64,000 bases of DNA from Ohtaekwangia sp966211525 (GTDB lineage: Bacteria; Bacteroidota; Bacteroidia; Cytophagales; Cyclobacteriaceae), in assembly GCA_966211525.1 (NCBI GenBank), contig CBIHOZ010000013.1, forward strand, positions 1 to 64,000, read 5' to 3'. Below the pieces are notes generated by a model, which saw only the letters and a list, made by a program, of their open reading frames with translations, was not told where the DNA came from and searched no databases. The position numbers and the translations under genes are program-made. Below, one piece after another: positions 45,946 through 55,133 of this stretch (its first letter is position 1; each line of letters opens with the position of its first letter).

Positions 45946-46854
45946 GTGAAAAGATATATCGTTATAGTTCTGGTGTTGTCGGGAGCTGTATGTTATGCAC
46001 AGCAAAACATACAGGTTTATTTTGCCGCCATTGCTCAACAACAACCCACAAGCCCCTTCACGTTCGATCCGGCAGTAGGAGAGAACCGCTATATACAGGC
46101 ATTGTCACCTTATCTGGCTGATACGGTGGTGACCGTGCGTTCAGAAGCATATCTTTTAGTAAGTCGCCTGGGACAGAGCAGTAAACAAGCTAAGGTTCGG
46201 AAAGAAGTGGTAAGGATACTTTTGAAAGGCTGGCGCGATAAAGATACGGGTGTAAACGGGCGGGTAGCCAATGTGTTGTTAAAATTTAATAAAGATGATT
46301 TTGATAAGACAGCATTGGAAGATATCCGGTCACTGAATGGTACAGCAAAAGCTTATACCGGCAGACTTTTCAAACTTATTGGAAAGCTCGATATGCGTGA
46401 TCAGATCAATACCATCAGAGCACAGACACAGAATCAGCAAAGTCCGTTGTCCAGACAGGATGTGTGGTTGGCTTATGTCGCGATGGCGAGAATGGGCGAT
46501 GCGCTGTCTGAACAAACCGTTATGGATAAGGCGAACAAGCTGGGCTCGAATGATGATACCATATATGAATTGTATCCTGACCTGGTATATATAGGTTCGC
46601 GCACAACGATCGACTTCCTGGTAAAGGAATTATACAGCGAAGAGAACAATTGCTCGTCTCCGGATGCTGAGTCTGACCGACCTATCAACTGTGCGTATCG
46701 CATTATGGAGATGCTGGCACCTGTTATAAAAGATTATCCGGTAGCCATAAGTAAGAGTGGTGATCTGGTGGAGAAAGATTATCCGAAGGCATTGGCAACA
46801 ATCCGTGGTTGGTTTAATGAAAGCAACGGCAATTATACTATCGTGAATCATTGA
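45946..46854 (+). CDS. Exported helical-repeat (HEAT-like) protein
   Basis: 302 residues from GTG 45946, which gives the signal peptide MKRYIVIVLVLSGAVCYA then QQNIQ; the frame also opens at TTG 45928, inside the preceding gene, but that adds charged residues before the signal. The body is helical with repeated patterns (RSEAYLLVSRLGQSSKQAKV, VNGRVANVLLKFNKDDFDKT) resembling HEAT-type units. It lies 7 nt after the putative immunity gene and shares the last bases with the next frame. It might be a periplasmic scaffold for the surface system. No family recognised. Confidence 0.7.
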   Translation: MKRYIVIVLVLSGAVCYAQQNIQVYFAAIAQQQPTSPFTFDPAVGENRYIQALSPYLADTVVTVRSEAYLLVSRLGQSSKQAKVRKEVVRILLKGWRDKDTGVNGRVANVLLKFNKDDFDKTALEDIRSLNGTAKAYTGRLFKLIGKLDMRDQINTIRAQTQNQQSPLSRQDVWLAYVAMARMGDALSEQTVMDKANKLGSNDDTIYELYPDLVYIGSRTTIDFLVKELYSEENNCSSPDAESDRPINCAYRIMEMLAPVIKDYPVAISKSGDLVEKDYPKALATIRGWFNESNGNYTIVNH

Positions 46855-46871
46855 TAACACGTGTGCGCTAT

Positions 46872-48242
46872 ATGAAGAATATTTTTACGAATACAGGTTG
46901 GCGTAACATAACGATGCAGGTGTTTTTCCTGTTTGCTGCATTTGGTCTATATGCGTGCTTCCAGGAGGAGACTATACCCGTAGCGATTGATTTTTCCTAT
47001 ACAATCGGGAATGAAAATTATACTACACCGGCTCGCATCAGTATCACCAATAACACCACCGGTGCTGAAAAGTATCAGTGGACATTTGAAGGAGGACAAC
47101 CTGCTACATCTTCGTTGCGTGACCCGGGTATTATTACGTTTACCGAAGCGGGTGCACATACCATTACTCTCGAAGCATGGAGTGAAGATGATCGCCAAAG
47201 CAAAACGATTTCCATTACTATATATGATGGTGTGATACCGGATTTCTCTGCAGAGGTATTGACGAATAATATATCTCCGGTAACCGTGCGCATTACCAAC
47301 AAGACCAATGGCGGAACGGGCTTTCGCTGGGTATTTGAACAGGGTACTCCCGCGGAATATACCGGGCAGAATCCGCCGGACATTCAATTCACAGAGCCGG
47401 GCGATCATCGCATTATCCTCATTGTAGAGAATGGTCCCGCAGTGGATTCTCTGATACAAACTATATCGGTGACTGAAGCGCTGGTTCCCGCGTTTGAAAT
47501 CATCCCTGATTTTGAAGATGATGATTATGAAGCCCCGTTGCGCGCAACGTTACAGAACAACACGGTAGGAGGATTGCAATGGCAATGGTCGTCTACCGGT
47601 GGACAGATCAGCAATAAGACAATACAACAACCAAGTATATATTTCTCGCAACCTGGTACCTATAGCATTACGCTGCAGGCATCAAACGGTAAAGAAACAA
47701 AGACGATTACAAGAGAGATCGTTGTAAAGCCCAATACAGGTCTTCGCACACTTACGGATATCAAATTAGGAATCAATACGGCTCATGCTACCATCGGCAG
47801 TTATTATTCTACCACACTGCGCAGGGTTCTGGGTAAGAACGATCCCGATTCATTGTTCCAGTATGTAGATATAGTATACTTCGGTCTAAACGCCACATTT
47901 GCGTTCAATAAATTTACATCACCGGATTCCGTTGAGGAGTATACCTTTGAGGCTATACCACAGCCACAGGTAACACACTTCATCAACTCTCTCGATAAGT
48001 GTGCTTGTGGAATTACATGGTCGGAAAGTGATTTCGATCAGATGACGACCGATGCACCTTTACAGTCAATGAACATAACCTCAACTGCCAAAGGATTGCA
48101 GCCTTTTGACGATGTAACGGTGCCGCGCATTGTTCTGTTCAAGACCCAGGACAATCGGAAAGGTGCAATCAAGATCAAGTCCTATCATCGCGATGGCTTG
48201 CAGTACTATATACTGATGGATATTAAAGTTCAGAAAAAATGA
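46872..48242 (+). CDS. PKD-domain lipoprotein
   Basis: 456 residues from ATG 46872; the frame starts at TTG 46851 but the ATG gives a proper leader (FFLFAAFGLYAC, lipobox Leu-Tyr-Ala-Cys), so the mature protein is lipid-anchored, probably to the outer membrane. Three PKD domains follow: FSYTIGNENYTTPARISITN with YQWTFEGGQPA, one with FRWVFEQGTPAEYTGQ, and one with WQWSSTGGQISN. The last 150 residues are a separate module (TDIKLGINTAHATIGSYYST) without a named family. It precedes the barrel gene with a 4-nt overlap. It may hold the other proteins at the cell surface. Confidence 0.82.
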   Translation: MKNIFTNTGWRNITMQVFFLFAAFGLYACFQEETIPVAIDFSYTIGNENYTTPARISITNNTTGAEKYQWTFEGGQPATSSLRDPGIITFTEAGAHTITLEAWSEDDRQSKTISITIYDGVIPDFSAEVLTNNISPVTVRITNKTNGGTGFRWVFEQGTPAEYTGQNPPDIQFTEPGDHRIILIVENGPAVDSLIQTISVTEALVPAFEIIPDFEDDDYEAPLRATLQNNTVGGLQWQWSSTGGQISNKTIQQPSIYFSQPGTYSITLQASNGKETKTITREIVVKPNTGLRTLTDIKLGINTAHATIGSYYSTTLRRVLGKNDPDSLFQYVDIVYFGLNATFAFNKFTSPDSVEEYTFEAIPQPQVTHFINSLDKCACGITWSESDFDQMTTDAPLQSMNITSTAKGLQPFDDVTVPRIVLFKTQDNRKGAIKIKSYHRDGLQYYILMDIKVQKK

Positions 48243-49969
48243 ATCCTCTCTACATGTACCGTTGCCTGTTAGTTCTTTTTATACTAACAATAGGATCAAT
48301 GTCGTATGGGCAGTCCATTCGGCTCGACAACCTGCGTGATCAGTTTGGCAAAGGCAAGCCGTTCAAACTCAATGGTGCTTTGTCCGCCAATGGTATATAT
48401 TATAACGGAAATGGAGGATACGGTCGCGATCCCTTTTCATATTTTGTGAACGGTAGCATGAACCTGAATCTCTATGGATTGGTGAACCTGCCGTTTTCAT
48501 TTACGCTCACAAGTTTTGGCAGCAATTATTCTTACCCGGTGCCACCGAATCGGTTAAGTATACATCCGTCCTATAAAACGGTAACAGCCCATATCGGAAA
48601 TATAGCAGCAACGTATTCTCCCTATACGCTGAACGGTTATTTGTTTACCGGAGCCGGTGTCGATGTTGAGCCGAAGGACAGCGGACTAAAAGTAAGTGGT
48701 ATATATGGACGCTTGCAGAAGGCTGTTGAATATGACACTGCCAATCGCATAACACCTGCTGCGTATGAGCGCATGGGGTGGGGGAGCAAGATCGAATATC
48801 AAAAGAATAATTATCGCCTGGGCATGATTGCATTTCACGCGTGGGATGATGTGAACTCGATTCAGAACAAGCCTGATAGTTTGCAGATATACCCGATGGC
48901 CAACACGGTACTTAGTGTAAATGCCGGCACACGCCTATGGCAGCACATGGATATAGCGGTAGAGTATGCTACCAGTGCCGTAACAGAGGATGTGCGTGCA
49001 GAGCATGCCGAGAGCAATAACCTCTTCGGACGCATGCTCAATAATAAGGAATCAACCGGTTATTTTCACGCCATCAAATCATCGCTGCAGTATACATTTA
49101 CCAGCACAATACTCGGTGTTGGCTACGAGCGCATTGATCCCGGTTACAGAACGCTCGGAGCCTATTACCTCAATAACGATTTGGAAAATATGACGGTAAA
49201 TGCAGCGCAACCACTGTTCAAGAGTAAGGTTCAACTCGCGATGAACATGGGTTTTCAGCGCGACAATCTTGATCATGCAAAGTCGGGGTCATCAACCCGA
49301 TTTATAGGCTCCGTAAATGTATCGTATACGCCTTCCGATAAACTCACGTCTGCATTCACCTATTCAAACTTTCAGACCTTTATGCGTATCCGTCCGCAGT
49401 TTCTGAATATAAACCGATTGGACAATTTCCAGAATCTCGATACGCTGGATTATACGCAAGTGTCGCAGAACGCAACGGCATCAGCCAGCTATATGTTCGC
49501 ACAGTCAGATGATGAAATGAAAGGCATCAGTGTTGATCTCAGTTTCCAGGAGACAGCCGATGAGCAGGGTGGTGTCGTACGAAACGGAAACCTGTCTCAA
49601 TTCTACAATGCATCGGTCTTATATACTTTATCGCGGATGACGGCAGGACGAAATTTCTCAGCCGGATTTAACGTGTCCTATAATACAATCGGTCGCGATG
49701 ACTTTATTACGTTAGGACCCATCGCCAGTATAAGTGCCAGTATATTTCAAAAACGAATTACCACCGGAGCTAATCTGTCCTATAACGCCAGTCGCACAGC
49801 AACCGAATGGGACAATCATGTCTTCAATGTGCGATGCCACGCGGTATATAAAGTACAACGTAAGCATACTTTTAACCTGAACGTACTTAATCAATGGCGA
49901 AGCACCAGCGAAGCAAGTACGAACGATGTTACGGTTACGGTGGGGTATAATTTTATATTTGGGAGTTGA
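48239..49969 (+). CDS. Outer-membrane beta-barrel protein, last gene of the surface locus
   Basis: 576 residues with signal peptide (LYMYRCLLVLFILTIGSMSY then GQSIR). The rest is a long series of amphipathic strands (FSFTLTSFGSNYSYPVPPNR, YNASVLYTLSRMTAGRNFSA, TVTVGYNFIFGS at the end), with Tyr/Asn/Gly-rich turns. There is no plug or TonB box. Position at the end of a run containing a T9SS cargo, a lipoprotein and a toxin-like protein suggests a dedicated outer-membrane pore or anchor, as SprF/PorP-type barrels are for SprB; this is an analogy, since I see no specific sequence match. Its ATG overlaps the stop of the lipoprotein gene. Confidence 0.8.
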   Translation: MNPLYMYRCLLVLFILTIGSMSYGQSIRLDNLRDQFGKGKPFKLNGALSANGIYYNGNGGYGRDPFSYFVNGSMNLNLYGLVNLPFSFTLTSFGSNYSYPVPPNRLSIHPSYKTVTAHIGNIAATYSPYTLNGYLFTGAGVDVEPKDSGLKVSGIYGRLQKAVEYDTANRITPAAYERMGWGSKIEYQKNNYRLGMIAFHAWDDVNSIQNKPDSLQIYPMANTVLSVNAGTRLWQHMDIAVEYATSAVTEDVRAEHAESNNLFGRMLNNKESTGYFHAIKSSLQYTFTSTILGVGYERIDPGYRTLGAYYLNNDLENMTVNAAQPLFKSKVQLAMNMGFQRDNLDHAKSGSSTRFIGSVNVSYTPSDKLTSAFTYSNFQTFMRIRPQFLNINRLDNFQNLDTLDYTQVSQNATASASYMFAQSDDEMKGISVDLSFQETADEQGGVVRNGNLSQFYNASVLYTLSRMTAGRNFSAGFNVSYNTIGRDDFITLGPIASISASIFQKRITTGANLSYNASRTATEWDNHVFNVRCHAVYKVQRKHTFNLNVLNQWRSTSEASTNDVTVTVGYNFIFGS

Positions 49970-50051
49970 GTTAATGACGATGTTTATTTTACCTTGTTGA
50001 AGCACAAAGACGTGACGCGATGCTTGTGTCCTGACTTTGACGGGGTAGTCG

Positions 50052-51026
50052 TTATTCATAATACTCAAACGCATCAATAATGTCGAGGTATACACCATCG
50101 AATCCGGCAGTGAGAATTTTGTTCAGATAAGAGTCGCTGTTCTTATATATGATGTTCTGCCAGTCTGCTTCCCAATATTTTACTTTATAGTTTCCGGGCC
50201 AGTCGGGATTCTCTGCGTCCATCCAGGAGGGCTTGGTGTTGCTCCAGGCACTTTGCCAATAGTAGCGATAGTCTTCTGCTTCGCCAATCGACATATACGC
50301 AACTACTTTTCGTGTGCCGCCACCGTTCTTCGTTTTCAGTTGAGTGATTTCGTCAGCAGTAAAGGAAGTGCCATCGTGAAAGAACAAGTCAATGATCAGG
50401 ACATCGTATCGCGTGTTTTTCAACGCCTGTAAAAAGTCAGCGCGCGAAGTATAGTTATCCGGGTTGAGCAGGTAGAGAAAGTTTTTGGCATCGGCTAACG
50501 AACTGACATTACCGTCATGAGCCAGATATGGTTCGCTTGCCGGAATAATATCGAGCTCACGATGTTCAGCCGCATACGATATGTATCCATAACTGTTGTT
50601 GGTAGTATACGAAGCCGACTTCTTGCTATCGGTAGAACAATAGTCTGTAATGAGAATCGTGTTTCCGCTGTTATGTGACCGGTCGAGAAAAGCTTTCAGG
50701 TAACTCGTAGCACTGGAAGGAGTCGCTACATCATCCTGGTCGTAGCCATATAAGAAGTCTTCCTGACCGTGAGCGTCAATTGCATCGAGATAGGCCGTGT
50801 GAAGGGCGCCATCCTCTTCACCATTTTGTGTAATGAGTTCAATTCCATTCTGTGGGATGATCGCGAAACCAGCCGAAGTACTTTTAGCTTTGGCGCTGAT
50901 GTTAATCACCAGCTTGCGCATCTCTTCTTTATAGTCAACTGCAGCCGGTGCAGAGTCATCATCATCCGATGAACATGCAGAAGCCAGCGCCATAGCGACA
51001 ACAAATGAATATCGTGTAATTTTCAT
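50052..51026 (-). CDS. Exported GH114/TM1410-like glycosidase-family lipoprotein
   Basis: 324 residues. The leader MKITRYSFVVAMALASACSS has a lipobox (Ala-Ser-Ala-Cys) followed by an acidic run (DDDD). The C-terminal barrel carries the family landmarks VVAYMSIGEAEDYRYYW (about 240-256), YKVKYWEADWQNIIY and the closing GFDGVYLDIIDAF. Relatives of this family include endo-alpha-1,4-polygalactosaminidase and the TM1410/MJ1477 group, most of them uncharacterised. The Asp residues of the last motif would be catalytic in the barrel. It converges with the surface locus and shows no functional link to it. Confidence 0.82.
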   Translation of the reverse strand: MKITRYSFVVAMALASACSSDDDDSAPAAVDYKEEMRKLVINISAKAKSTSAGFAIIPQNGIELITQNGEEDGALHTAYLDAIDAHGQEDFLYGYDQDDVATPSSATSYLKAFLDRSHNSGNTILITDYCSTDSKKSASYTTNNSYGYISYAAEHRELDIIPASEPYLAHDGNVSSLADAKNFLYLLNPDNYTSRADFLQALKNTRYDVLIIDLFFHDGTSFTADEITQLKTKNGGGTRKVVAYMSIGEAEDYRYYWQSAWSNTKPSWMDAENPDWPGNYKVKYWEADWQNIIYKNSDSYLNKILTAGFDGVYLDIIDAFEYYE

Positions 51027-51229
51027 AAGGGGATTTACAATTCGAAATATAGGACTAAGCGAAACTAAAACGACCAGTACAACAATTAATTATTCGCCCT
51101 GTATTTTATTTTAAATCGGTATATCTTAACACAGATATATACCTGTTTCGTTAGATATATACTTAGTGCGGAACAATATGGGGTATAAAAAAACGCCAAC
51201 AACGAAACCATACTATAGATATATATAAC

Positions 51230-51311
51230 AGCAACTACCAATAACCGACAATAATCGGCAATTAACGGATAACGATTAACGGTTAACTAATCACGATTAA
51301 CGATTAACAAC
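51230..51311. repeat. Degenerate ATTAACG-type short tandem repeats
   Basis: Units such as attaacggataacg, attaacggttaac and acgattaacgattaac follow each other with small changes. The pattern is repetitive but imperfect. Low complexity rather than a CRISPR or IS end. Confidence 0.6.
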
Positions 51312-51342
51312 GAACGTCCCCCCAGCTGGCGGTTTCCAAAAA

Positions 51343-51384
51343 CAGAAACCAGTAGCCAGAAACCAGTAGCCAGAAACCAGCAGC
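51343..51384. repeat. Three tandem copies of a 14-base unit
   Basis: CAGAAACCAGTAGC at 51343-51356 and 51357-51370, and CAGAAACCAGCAGC at 51371-51384. The copies are identical except for one base in the third. Length is not a multiple of three and the region is between genes, so this is a non-coding microsatellite-like array. Confidence 0.85.
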
Positions 51385-51446
51385 CATAAAAAAGGATGCA
51401 CAAGCAAGCCCATGCATCCCTGAAGCGTCAAAGCAACGCCTGAATG

Positions 51447-52004
51447 TTATTCTCCACTCATCTTGCCGGAAACACGTGCAGCGTATGCAGCGAGTTTGCC
51501 AACTTCCTGGTCGATCATCCACAGACCAACACCTTCTTCACCGATGATATCGAAGATCTCAACAGCTCTGCGTGCGAGCGTTTCTTCTTCACGTTGCTCG
51601 TTAACATACCACTGCAGGAAGTTGAACGTTGCAAAGTCTTTAATCTGTAAACACTGATCAACGATGTTGTTGATCGATTTGGTTACTTCGATCTCGTGAT
51701 GAAGTACAGCTTCAAAAACTTCACGAAGTGAATTGAAAGAGTGTTTTATACCCGAGATCTCAGGCTGGAGTGCATGACCACCGGCAGCATTTACATAGCG
51801 GAAAAGTTTCAGCATGTGCTGACGCTCTTCTTCAGAGTGTTTGTACAGGAACTCGGCAGAAATTTCAAATCCCTGGGTATCACACCATGATGCCATGGAG
51901 AGATACGCTGCAGAAGATTTACCTTCCATCACGATCTGCTGGTTCAATAACGCTTCAATCTCTGTGGTGATTGACCGGGCAGGAGTATACGACTGTTTTT
52001 TCAT
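51447..52004 (-). CDS. ftnA: Non-haem ferritin
   Basis: 185 residues, four-helix bundle with ferroxidase ligands visible: Glu in IEALLNQQIVMEGKSSAAYL, the EEERQHM pair (Glu and His) in the second helix, and Glu-rich VNEQREEETLARRAVEIF in the third. The conserved Tyr and Trp of the first helices (SSAAYLSMASW) are kept. It stores iron as ferric oxide in a 24-subunit shell. It lies next to the iron uptake cluster and is transcribed away from it. A -7 element at 52040-52047 precedes it. It lacks the haem-binding Met of bacterioferritin's first helices, so ferritin is preferred. Confidence 0.92.
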   Translation of the reverse strand: MKKQSYTPARSITTEIEALLNQQIVMEGKSSAAYLSMASWCDTQGFEISAEFLYKHSEEERQHMLKLFRYVNAAGGHALQPEISGIKHSFNSLREVFEAVLHHEIEVTKSINNIVDQCLQIKDFATFNFLQWYVNEQREEETLARRAVEIFDIIGEEGVGLWMIDQEVGKLAAYAARVSGKMSGE

Positions 52005-52039
52005 AAATCTTGAAATGCTTTAATGAGTTGTAAACACAG

Positions 52040-52047
52040 CAAATGTA
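52040..52047 (-). promoter_or_regulatory. Predicted -7 promoter element of the ferritin gene
   Basis: On the minus strand the sequence is TACATTTG, an exact TAnnTTTG match, 35 nt before the ATG at 52002-52004. No well-spaced -33 box is evident. Confidence 0.45.
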
Positions 52048-52215
52048 CATGGATTGAAATAAAGGTAAATGACGATACCTGCCAAAGGGTATAAATTATA
52101 CCGCTTTGAAGCTAATTTAAATCTGGTCTAGTTATCCCGTTAGGCTACCAAAAAGAAATACCCTGAAATGGGGTTGTAACTTTTAATGGTCCTTGACTTG
52201 TATGGCATTGGTGAT

Positions 52216-52241
52216 TACTTTTGTTTGGAATTAGTCTAAAT
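52216..52241 (+). promoter_or_regulatory. Promoter and iron-box-like palindrome before the LuxR-type regulator
   Basis: TACTTTTG (52216-52223, TAnnTTTG) is followed directly by GTTTGGAATTAGTCTAAAT (52223-52241), which matches the palindrome before hmuT in 16 of 19 bases. The layout of -7 box plus abutting palindrome is the same at both places. A TTG at 52193-52195 could be the -33 box. Confidence 0.65.
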
Positions 52242-52285
52242 AACTGGCGTGTTTTTCCGCTTGATTATCAGGATTTTAAACGATA

Positions 52286-52936
52286 ATGACTGCACCGATT
52301 CGAATTTTATTAGCGGATAAACAGCCTCTGACCTCGGCAGGACTCGTCCACTTCCTGTCGTCACGGGAGGATGCTACCATCCTGGATGAAGTCTCTGAAC
52401 GTGAGCAGCTTGAGCAGATGCTGAACCGGCACAAGCCCGATTTACTCATCACCGATTACAACCTGCACGGGTATATTACGAAAGAAGATCTTCGTACGGT
52501 GAAAGAAATTTCTCCTTCAACGCACATTCTCGTTATCTCGGCTGATAATAATAAAGGAAGTATACTCGATGTATTGCAGTTAGGTATAAAAGGATACCTC
52601 ACCAAAGAATGTAGTCGTGAAGAGATCATGATGGCGATTCAATCCACAGCACGTGGTGAGAAGTTTTATTGCCATAAGATTCTCGACATCATCATGGAAA
52701 AGCATTTCAATCCGGAGCCGGAAAACTTTGATGCTGCCGTACTTACATCACGTGAAACAGAGATACTTACACTCATCGCACAGGGTAAATCAACCCAGGT
52801 TATCGCAGACGATCTTCACCTGAGTCCGCATACCGTACAAACCCATCGCAAGAGCATCATTCGCAAACTCAACATCAAATCACCAACCGAGTTTGTTATC
52901 TACGCCATCGACTTCGGTCTTATCAAGCCCAAATAG
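52286..52936 (+). CDS. LuxR/NarL-family response regulator
   Basis: 216 residues. Receiver domain (1-120) with the acidic site at ILLADKQP, the phospho-acceptor Asp in LLITDYNLHG and the conserved Lys in GYLTKE; C-terminal helix-turn-helix with LTSRETEILTLIAQGKSTQV and LSPHTVQTHRKSIIRKLNI. No kinase gene is next to it. It carries an iron-box-like palindrome at its promoter, as hmuT and the siderophore-type receptor do, so it could be an iron-responsive regulator. The leader is about 50 nt. Confidence 0.88.
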   Translation: MTAPIRILLADKQPLTSAGLVHFLSSREDATILDEVSEREQLEQMLNRHKPDLLITDYNLHGYITKEDLRTVKEISPSTHILVISADNNKGSILDVLQLGIKGYLTKECSREEIMMAIQSTARGEKFYCHKILDIIMEKHFNPEPENFDAAVLTSRETEILTLIAQGKSTQVIADDLHLSPHTVQTHRKSIIRKLNIKSPTEFVIYAIDFGLIKPK

Positions 52937-53186
52937 TGTAACAACACAAGTATACTTTCCTGCTGCAACCAACTATATATTTACTATATATAGGATTGGC
53001 TGTATTGTACCGTTATGCAGCGATAGCACTCCCGTCTTGCAGCTAGCAGACAGTAACCCGCAACTCCCCACAGCTACCCGGTAAAAGGTATAAGCAATCT
53101 AGCCTGTAGAATCGCATCATGTAGTCTGATGAAGGTATAAAAAAAATGCCGGCTAGAGGCGATTGACGTACGATGATCGTTCGCTC

Positions 53187-53212
53187 TACTTTTGTTTAGA
53201 ATTAATCTAAAC
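53187..53212 (+). promoter_or_regulatory. Promoter and iron-box-like palindrome before hmuT
   Basis: TACTTTTG at 53187-53194 is a TAnnTTTG -7 element. It overlaps by one base GTTTAGAATTAATCTAAAC (53194-53212), whose arms GTTTAGA and TCTAAAC are perfect inverted copies around a 5-base spacer. The operator ends 5 nt before ATG 53218, so a bound regulator would block both polymerase and early elongation. Arms of this type resemble those of DtxR/MntR-family sites more than the classical Fur box; which protein binds is not shown. Confidence 0.7.
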
Positions 53213-53217
53213 AACTA

Positions 53218-54063
53218 ATGAAACGAGTTCCTGTTCTTCTCTTATTTATATGTATACTTTCTTGTAGTAATATAGTATATGCCCAGCGCATCATAACAGC
53301 CGGCAGTGCACTGACTGAGACAGTATGTGCATTGGGTGACTGCGATAAAATTATAGCGTCTGATCGAACAAGCTTATATCCGGCACACATTCAGCAATTG
53401 CCTTCCATTGGTTATCGAGGTGGTATAAATGCCGAGGGAATTCTTAGTCTGAAGCCAACCCTTGTTATAGCAGAGAAGGATTATGTGGAAGATGCCGTAC
53501 TGCAGCAACTTACTGCCAGTGGCGTAAAGCTGTTGATCATTGATCGCAAATATACTTTCAACGATACAAAGAAATTCATTGCGCAGATAGCCACTGCGTT
53601 GAATCGTGATGCCGAAGGGAAAAAACTGATCGCTAAAATAGAAGGCGAACTTGCCGAAGCAAACACCATGCTCAAGAAAACAACTTCCGTTCCGAAAGTA
53701 TTGAGTGTATATAACAGAGGTACATCTACCATCAGTGTTGCCGGTAAAAATACATTCGGAGAGATTCTTTCGTATGCCGGTGCTACCAGTGCCGTGAGTA
53801 ATGTAGAAGGATACAAGCCGCTGAATACAGAAGCGTTGATCGCTGCCAATCCGGATTACCTGTTAATGGTGTCGATGGGACTTGAAAGTCTCGGAGGTAT
53901 AGATGGCGCTTTAAAAATTCCGGGTGTAGCACAGACTACTGCCGGTAAGAAAAAGCAGATTGTTTCCATTGAAAGTTTGAAGCTTACCAATTTTGGTCCT
54001 CGTTTCGGTGAGGCCGTAAAAGAGCTTGTTGTGTTGATCCATCCTGAACTCTGCGCGAAATAA
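53218..54063 (+). CDS. hmuT: Haem ABC transporter substrate-binding protein
   Basis: 281 residues with signal peptide (VPVLLLFICILSCSNIVYA then QRIITAG). Follows the periplasmic haem-binding fold: RIITAGSALTETVCALGDCD near the start, the LKPTLVIAEKDY and LLIIDRKYTF segments, and VISVAGKNTFGEILSYAGAT-like motif about the middle. Tyr53 (SLYPAHIQQLPSIGYRGG) lies where related proteins coordinate the haem iron with Tyr. It delivers haem to the HmuU-HmuV permease encoded downstream. Spacing to the permease gene is 5 nt. First gene behind the strongest palindrome. Confidence 0.9.
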   Translation: MKRVPVLLLFICILSCSNIVYAQRIITAGSALTETVCALGDCDKIIASDRTSLYPAHIQQLPSIGYRGGINAEGILSLKPTLVIAEKDYVEDAVLQQLTASGVKLLIIDRKYTFNDTKKFIAQIATALNRDAEGKKLIAKIEGELAEANTMLKKTTSVPKVLSVYNRGTSTISVAGKNTFGEILSYAGATSAVSNVEGYKPLNTEALIAANPDYLLMVSMGLESLGGIDGALKIPGVAQTTAGKKKQIVSIESLKLTNFGPRFGEAVKELVVLIHPELCAK

Positions 54064-54068
54064 TCAAC

Positions 54069-55133
54069 ATGAACCTGGCGCTTTCCATACGGGAATATCG
54101 TACTGCTATAATTCTGACGGCACTGGGCATCGGTTTGATACTTGCCATATTGCTTTCGTTAACCATTGGTGCTGTCTCTGTTCCGGTTGCAGATGTAGCC
54201 ATCATTATACTGCAGAAGGCAGGCCTGTTTCAAAATATAGCGGTGGACAGTATGCATGAAGTTGTACTGTCAACTATACGTATACCGCGCATTGTCATGA
54301 CTATATTGATCGGTGCTGCACTGGGTGTAAGTGGCGCTGCGTTGCAGGGTCTGTTCAGAAACCCATTGGTAGAACCTAGTTTGATTGGTGTATCGGGTGG
54401 TTCCGCTGCAGCCGTAGTCGTAATGATTGTATTTGGTGGTTTGGTTATACAGGCTGATGGCTGGATGTATAGTATACTCTTACCCGTACTGGCATTTGCC
54501 GGAGGAGTAACCGCGACATTTACAGTATTGCGAATGAGCAATCAAACCGGTCGTACAAATATAGCGGTGCTGGTATTAACGGGTGTTGCGATCAACGCAT
54601 TGGCCGGTGCTATTATAGGGCTTGCTATATTTTATGCTGACGAAAATCAACTAAGAACTTTCACTTTCTGGACCTTGGGCGATCTGGGTGGCGCAACGTG
54701 GGATAAACTCATGATTGCGTCACCTTTACTCATTCTATCTTCAGTAGGATTGATGTTTTTCTCACCCACATTGAATGCACTCGCACTTGGTGAAGCAGAA
54801 GCGTATCACGTAGGTGTAGATGTAGAGTATACCAAGCGCGTGGTGATTTTCCTCTCCGCGTTAGCCGTAGGGGTAAGTGTATCGCTGTCGGGTATGATTG
54901 GATTTATAGGGTTGATCGTTCCGCATGTTATACGCGTATCATTTTATGCCGATAACAGACTTGTATTGCCTGGTTCTGTTATAGGCGGAGCGTTGCTGCT
55001 TGTACTGTCAGATATAGTGGCGCGTACGGTAGTGAGTCCTTCAGAACTTCCCATTGGTGTTGTTACTGCGCTGATCGGTGCCCCCTTCTTCATCGGATTA
55101 TTAATGAATGCAAAGCGTAAAAACGAATTGTAA
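54069..55133 (+). CDS. hmuU: Haem ABC transporter permease (FecCD family)
   Basis: 354 residues, about nine or ten membrane helices. The family motifs are clear: SVPVADVAIIILQKAG near the start, RIPRIVMTILIGAALGVSGA, ALQGLFRNPLVEPSLIGVSG, and LSGMIGFIGLIVPHVIRVSF, the loop that contacts the ATPase. It forms the membrane channel for haem moving to the cytoplasm. The stop and the ATG of the ATPase gene overlap (TAATG), coupling their translation. Confidence 0.92.
   Translation: MNLALSIREYRTAIILTALGIGLILAILLSLTIGAVSVPVADVAIIILQKAGLFQNIAVDSMHEVVLSTIRIPRIVMTILIGAALGVSGAALQGLFRNPLVEPSLIGVSGGSAAAVVVMIVFGGLVIQADGWMYSILLPVLAFAGGVTATFTVLRMSNQTGRTNIAVLVLTGVAINALAGAIIGLAIFYADENQLRTFTFWTLGDLGGATWDKLMIASPLLILSSVGLMFFSPTLNALALGEAEAYHVGVDVEYTKRVVIFLSALAVGVSVSLSGMIGFIGLIVPHVIRVSFYADNRLVLPGSVIGGALLLVLSDIVARTVVSPSELPIGVVTALIGAPFFIGLLMNAKRKNEL

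Larger units (their letters stand above)
51027..51446. other. 420-base repeat-rich gap
   Basis: AT-rich, with TATATA runs (51120-51230), then a stretch of degenerate ATTAACG/ATAACGG units (about 51230-51311) and three tandem 14-base repeats (51343-51384). No gene seen. The promoter of the glycosidase-like gene is presumably at its left end. Confidence 0.5.
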
